Positions 63,161 to 64,000 of a stretch of 64,000 bases of DNA are shown here, piece by piece. The stretch's first letter is position 1. Every line of letters starts with the position of its first letter. A program made the translations under genes and the position numbers. Origin of the DNA: Rubrivivax sp. (GTDB taxonomy: Bacteria; Pseudomonadota; Gammaproteobacteria; Burkholderiales; Burkholderiaceae_C); contig JAIXSE010000021.1 in NCBI GenBank assembly GCA_027484825.1, positions 124,001 to 188,000 of the forward strand, given 5' to 3'. The notes beneath the pieces are model-generated. The model saw nothing but the letters and a program-made list of their open reading frames with translations. It ran no database searches and was not told the origin of the DNA.

Positions 63161-63835
63161 TTATTGCGCGGTGGGGGCGGTATGTCCGGTCGCTTTGAGG
63201 CCGTGCTCGAAATGCAAACGCATCAATCGGGCCACGGTGTCCGGATCACGTTGCAACAAAGCGTGAAGAATGTCGCGGTGTTCCTGCAGCGAGTCCTGCA
63301 GGCGACCCTGCATAAAGAGGGAATGGTGCCGGTTGAGTTTCATCACCCGGCGCAAGTCGGTGATGAATTGCAGGCGCCAGCGGTTGCCGTCGAGTTCAAT
63401 GATGCGCAGATGAAAGCGCTCATTGGCGGCGAAGAACTGTTCCCGGTCCGGCAGGGAGGCTTCCAGCGCGTCGTGCAGCGCCTTCAATTCCGCCAGTTCC
63501 GACTCCGAGCCCCGGCGGGCCACCTGGGCGGCGGCATCACTCTCCAGCAGGGACAGCAGCTGGTAGGCCTCCCGCACGTCCCGCTCCGACATCTCGGTCA
63601 CGTAGGCGCCGCGGCGCACCCGCATCGTCACCAGGCCTTCGCTGGCCAGCACCTTCAGCGCTTCGCGCAGGGGCGTGCGGCTGATGCCCAGCTCGGCGCA
63701 GAGCTTGAGCTCGTCAATCCAGCTGCCCGGCTCCAGCTCCCGATGGAAGATGCGCTGGCGCAGCCGCTCCGCGACCTCTTCATAGAGGGCGCGCGGGGCC
63801 AGCGGGGCCGACATCGACGAGGGCAGGGGTGACAT
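63161..63835 (-). CDS. GntR-family (FadR/FCD type) transcriptional regulator
   Basis: 224 residues. The winged helix is LYEEVAERLRQRIFHRELEP through LKLCAELGISRTPLREALKV and LASEGLVTMRVRRGAYV. A helical FCD effector domain has SLLESDAAAQVARRG, ANERFHLRIIELDGNRW and LQEHRDILHALLQRD with its metal-ligand Asp/His pattern. FCD regulators usually respond to small carboxylic acids. It diverges from a gene that starts just beyond 64000, its likely target. Confidence 0.92.
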   Translation of the reverse strand: MSPLPSSMSAPLAPRALYEEVAERLRQRIFHRELEPGSWIDELKLCAELGISRTPLREALKVLASEGLVTMRVRRGAYVTEMSERDVREAYQLLSLLESDAAAQVARRGSESELAELKALHDALEASLPDREQFFAANERFHLRIIELDGNRWRLQFITDLRRVMKLNRHHSLFMQGRLQDSLQEHRDILHALLQRDPDTVARLMRLHFEHGLKATGHTAPTAQ

Positions 63836-63941
63836 ATAAGAAGAGAGGAGGAGCCAAGCGACGCGGGCGACTGACGCACTGCTTTTGCGGTTCGTCAGTC
63901 TGGATCCCTGCGCTTGGCGTCAGAGTGTAGTCAAATCTTGC

Positions 63942-63957
63942 ATTCATAATTATGAAT
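63942..63957. promoter_or_regulatory. Perfect 16-bp palindrome, likely GntR operator
   Basis: ATTCATAATTATGAAT is its own reverse complement and sits in an AT-rich island between the gntR gene and the divergent gene. A TATGAT -10-like hexamer follows at 63969-63974. Position and symmetry fit an operator for the adjacent GntR protein. Confidence 0.65.
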
Positions 63958-63986
63958 AAGCGGGGCGCTATGATCGCCATCGCCTC

Positions 63987-63992
63987 AGGAGA
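63987..63992 (+). promoter_or_regulatory. Ribosome binding site for a gene starting beyond the window
   Basis: AGGAGA lies eight bases from the window end, with no start codon yet. It indicates a plus-strand gene starting at or just after base 64001, divergent from gntR. Confidence 0.55.
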
Positions 63993-64000
63993 TAGCTTTC

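Overview
The window looks like a chromosomal segment of a high-GC betaproteobacterium of the order Burkholderiales, in the Roseateles/Mitsuaria/Rubrivivax neighbourhood. The grounds are the GC-rich third codon positions, the lptF/lptG-pepA-holC layout, several closely related chemoreceptors and an XrtA/PEP-CTERM (exosortase-type) EPS regulatory block. This placement is inferred from gene content only; there is no rRNA or tRNA in the window.

Layout. (1) Bases 1-1918 are decayed prophage or mobile DNA: a phage-type small protein cut by the window edge, the C-terminal half of an SMC/Rad50-like ATPase, an HNH-like ORF with an internal stop, a small hypothetical and an IS3-family remnant. The IS end sits inside a PEP-CTERM-associated acyltransferase gene, which is now a pseudogene (to 2279). 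(2) 2414-13321 carries housekeeping and accessory genes: a SMI1/KNR4 protein, two chemoreceptors, a YedK/HMCES-type SRAP protein, a DUF3667 membrane protein, a small gene behind a clear LexA box, a YfcG-like GST, an aminoglycoside-phosphotransferase-fold protein and a Crp/Fnr regulator. (3) 13448-18657 holds two TonB-dependent receptors around a DUF2946 protein, probably for metal uptake. (4) 18925-28270 holds a FimV-like protein, then a tightly coupled minus-strand operon lptF-lptG-cbiX-cysB-aminotransferase that diverges from pepA-holC. (5) 28294-30934 is a branched-chain amino-acid binding protein gene between two long hairpin elements with a shared core.

(6) 30935-43595 is an exosortase-associated EPS and regulation island. 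It contains an EpsB-type sugar transferase, the PrsK/PrsR two-component pair, the TPR lipoprotein PrsT, an acyltransferase fused to a PilZ-like domain, a Tat-exported trypsin-like protease, a pterin dehydratase, a secreted protein with two DTG aspartic-protease motifs and one PEP-CTERM substrate protein. A third chemoreceptor follows.

(7) 45420-62704 is the most unusual region. Five co-oriented minus-strand genes run from a 3152-residue protein, through a 1494-residue paralogue, to three glycosyltransferase-like genes. Both giant proteins consist almost wholly of a Ser/Thr-rich 8-residue repeat, AL(S/T)(S/T)xQ(V/I)x, followed by a calcium-loop C-terminal domain. In the larger one, 17 octads make a 136-residue (408-bp) super-repeat. 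The arrangement suggests a glycosylated giant surface or secreted protein system. A GntR-family regulator with a perfect palindromic operator candidate ends the window.
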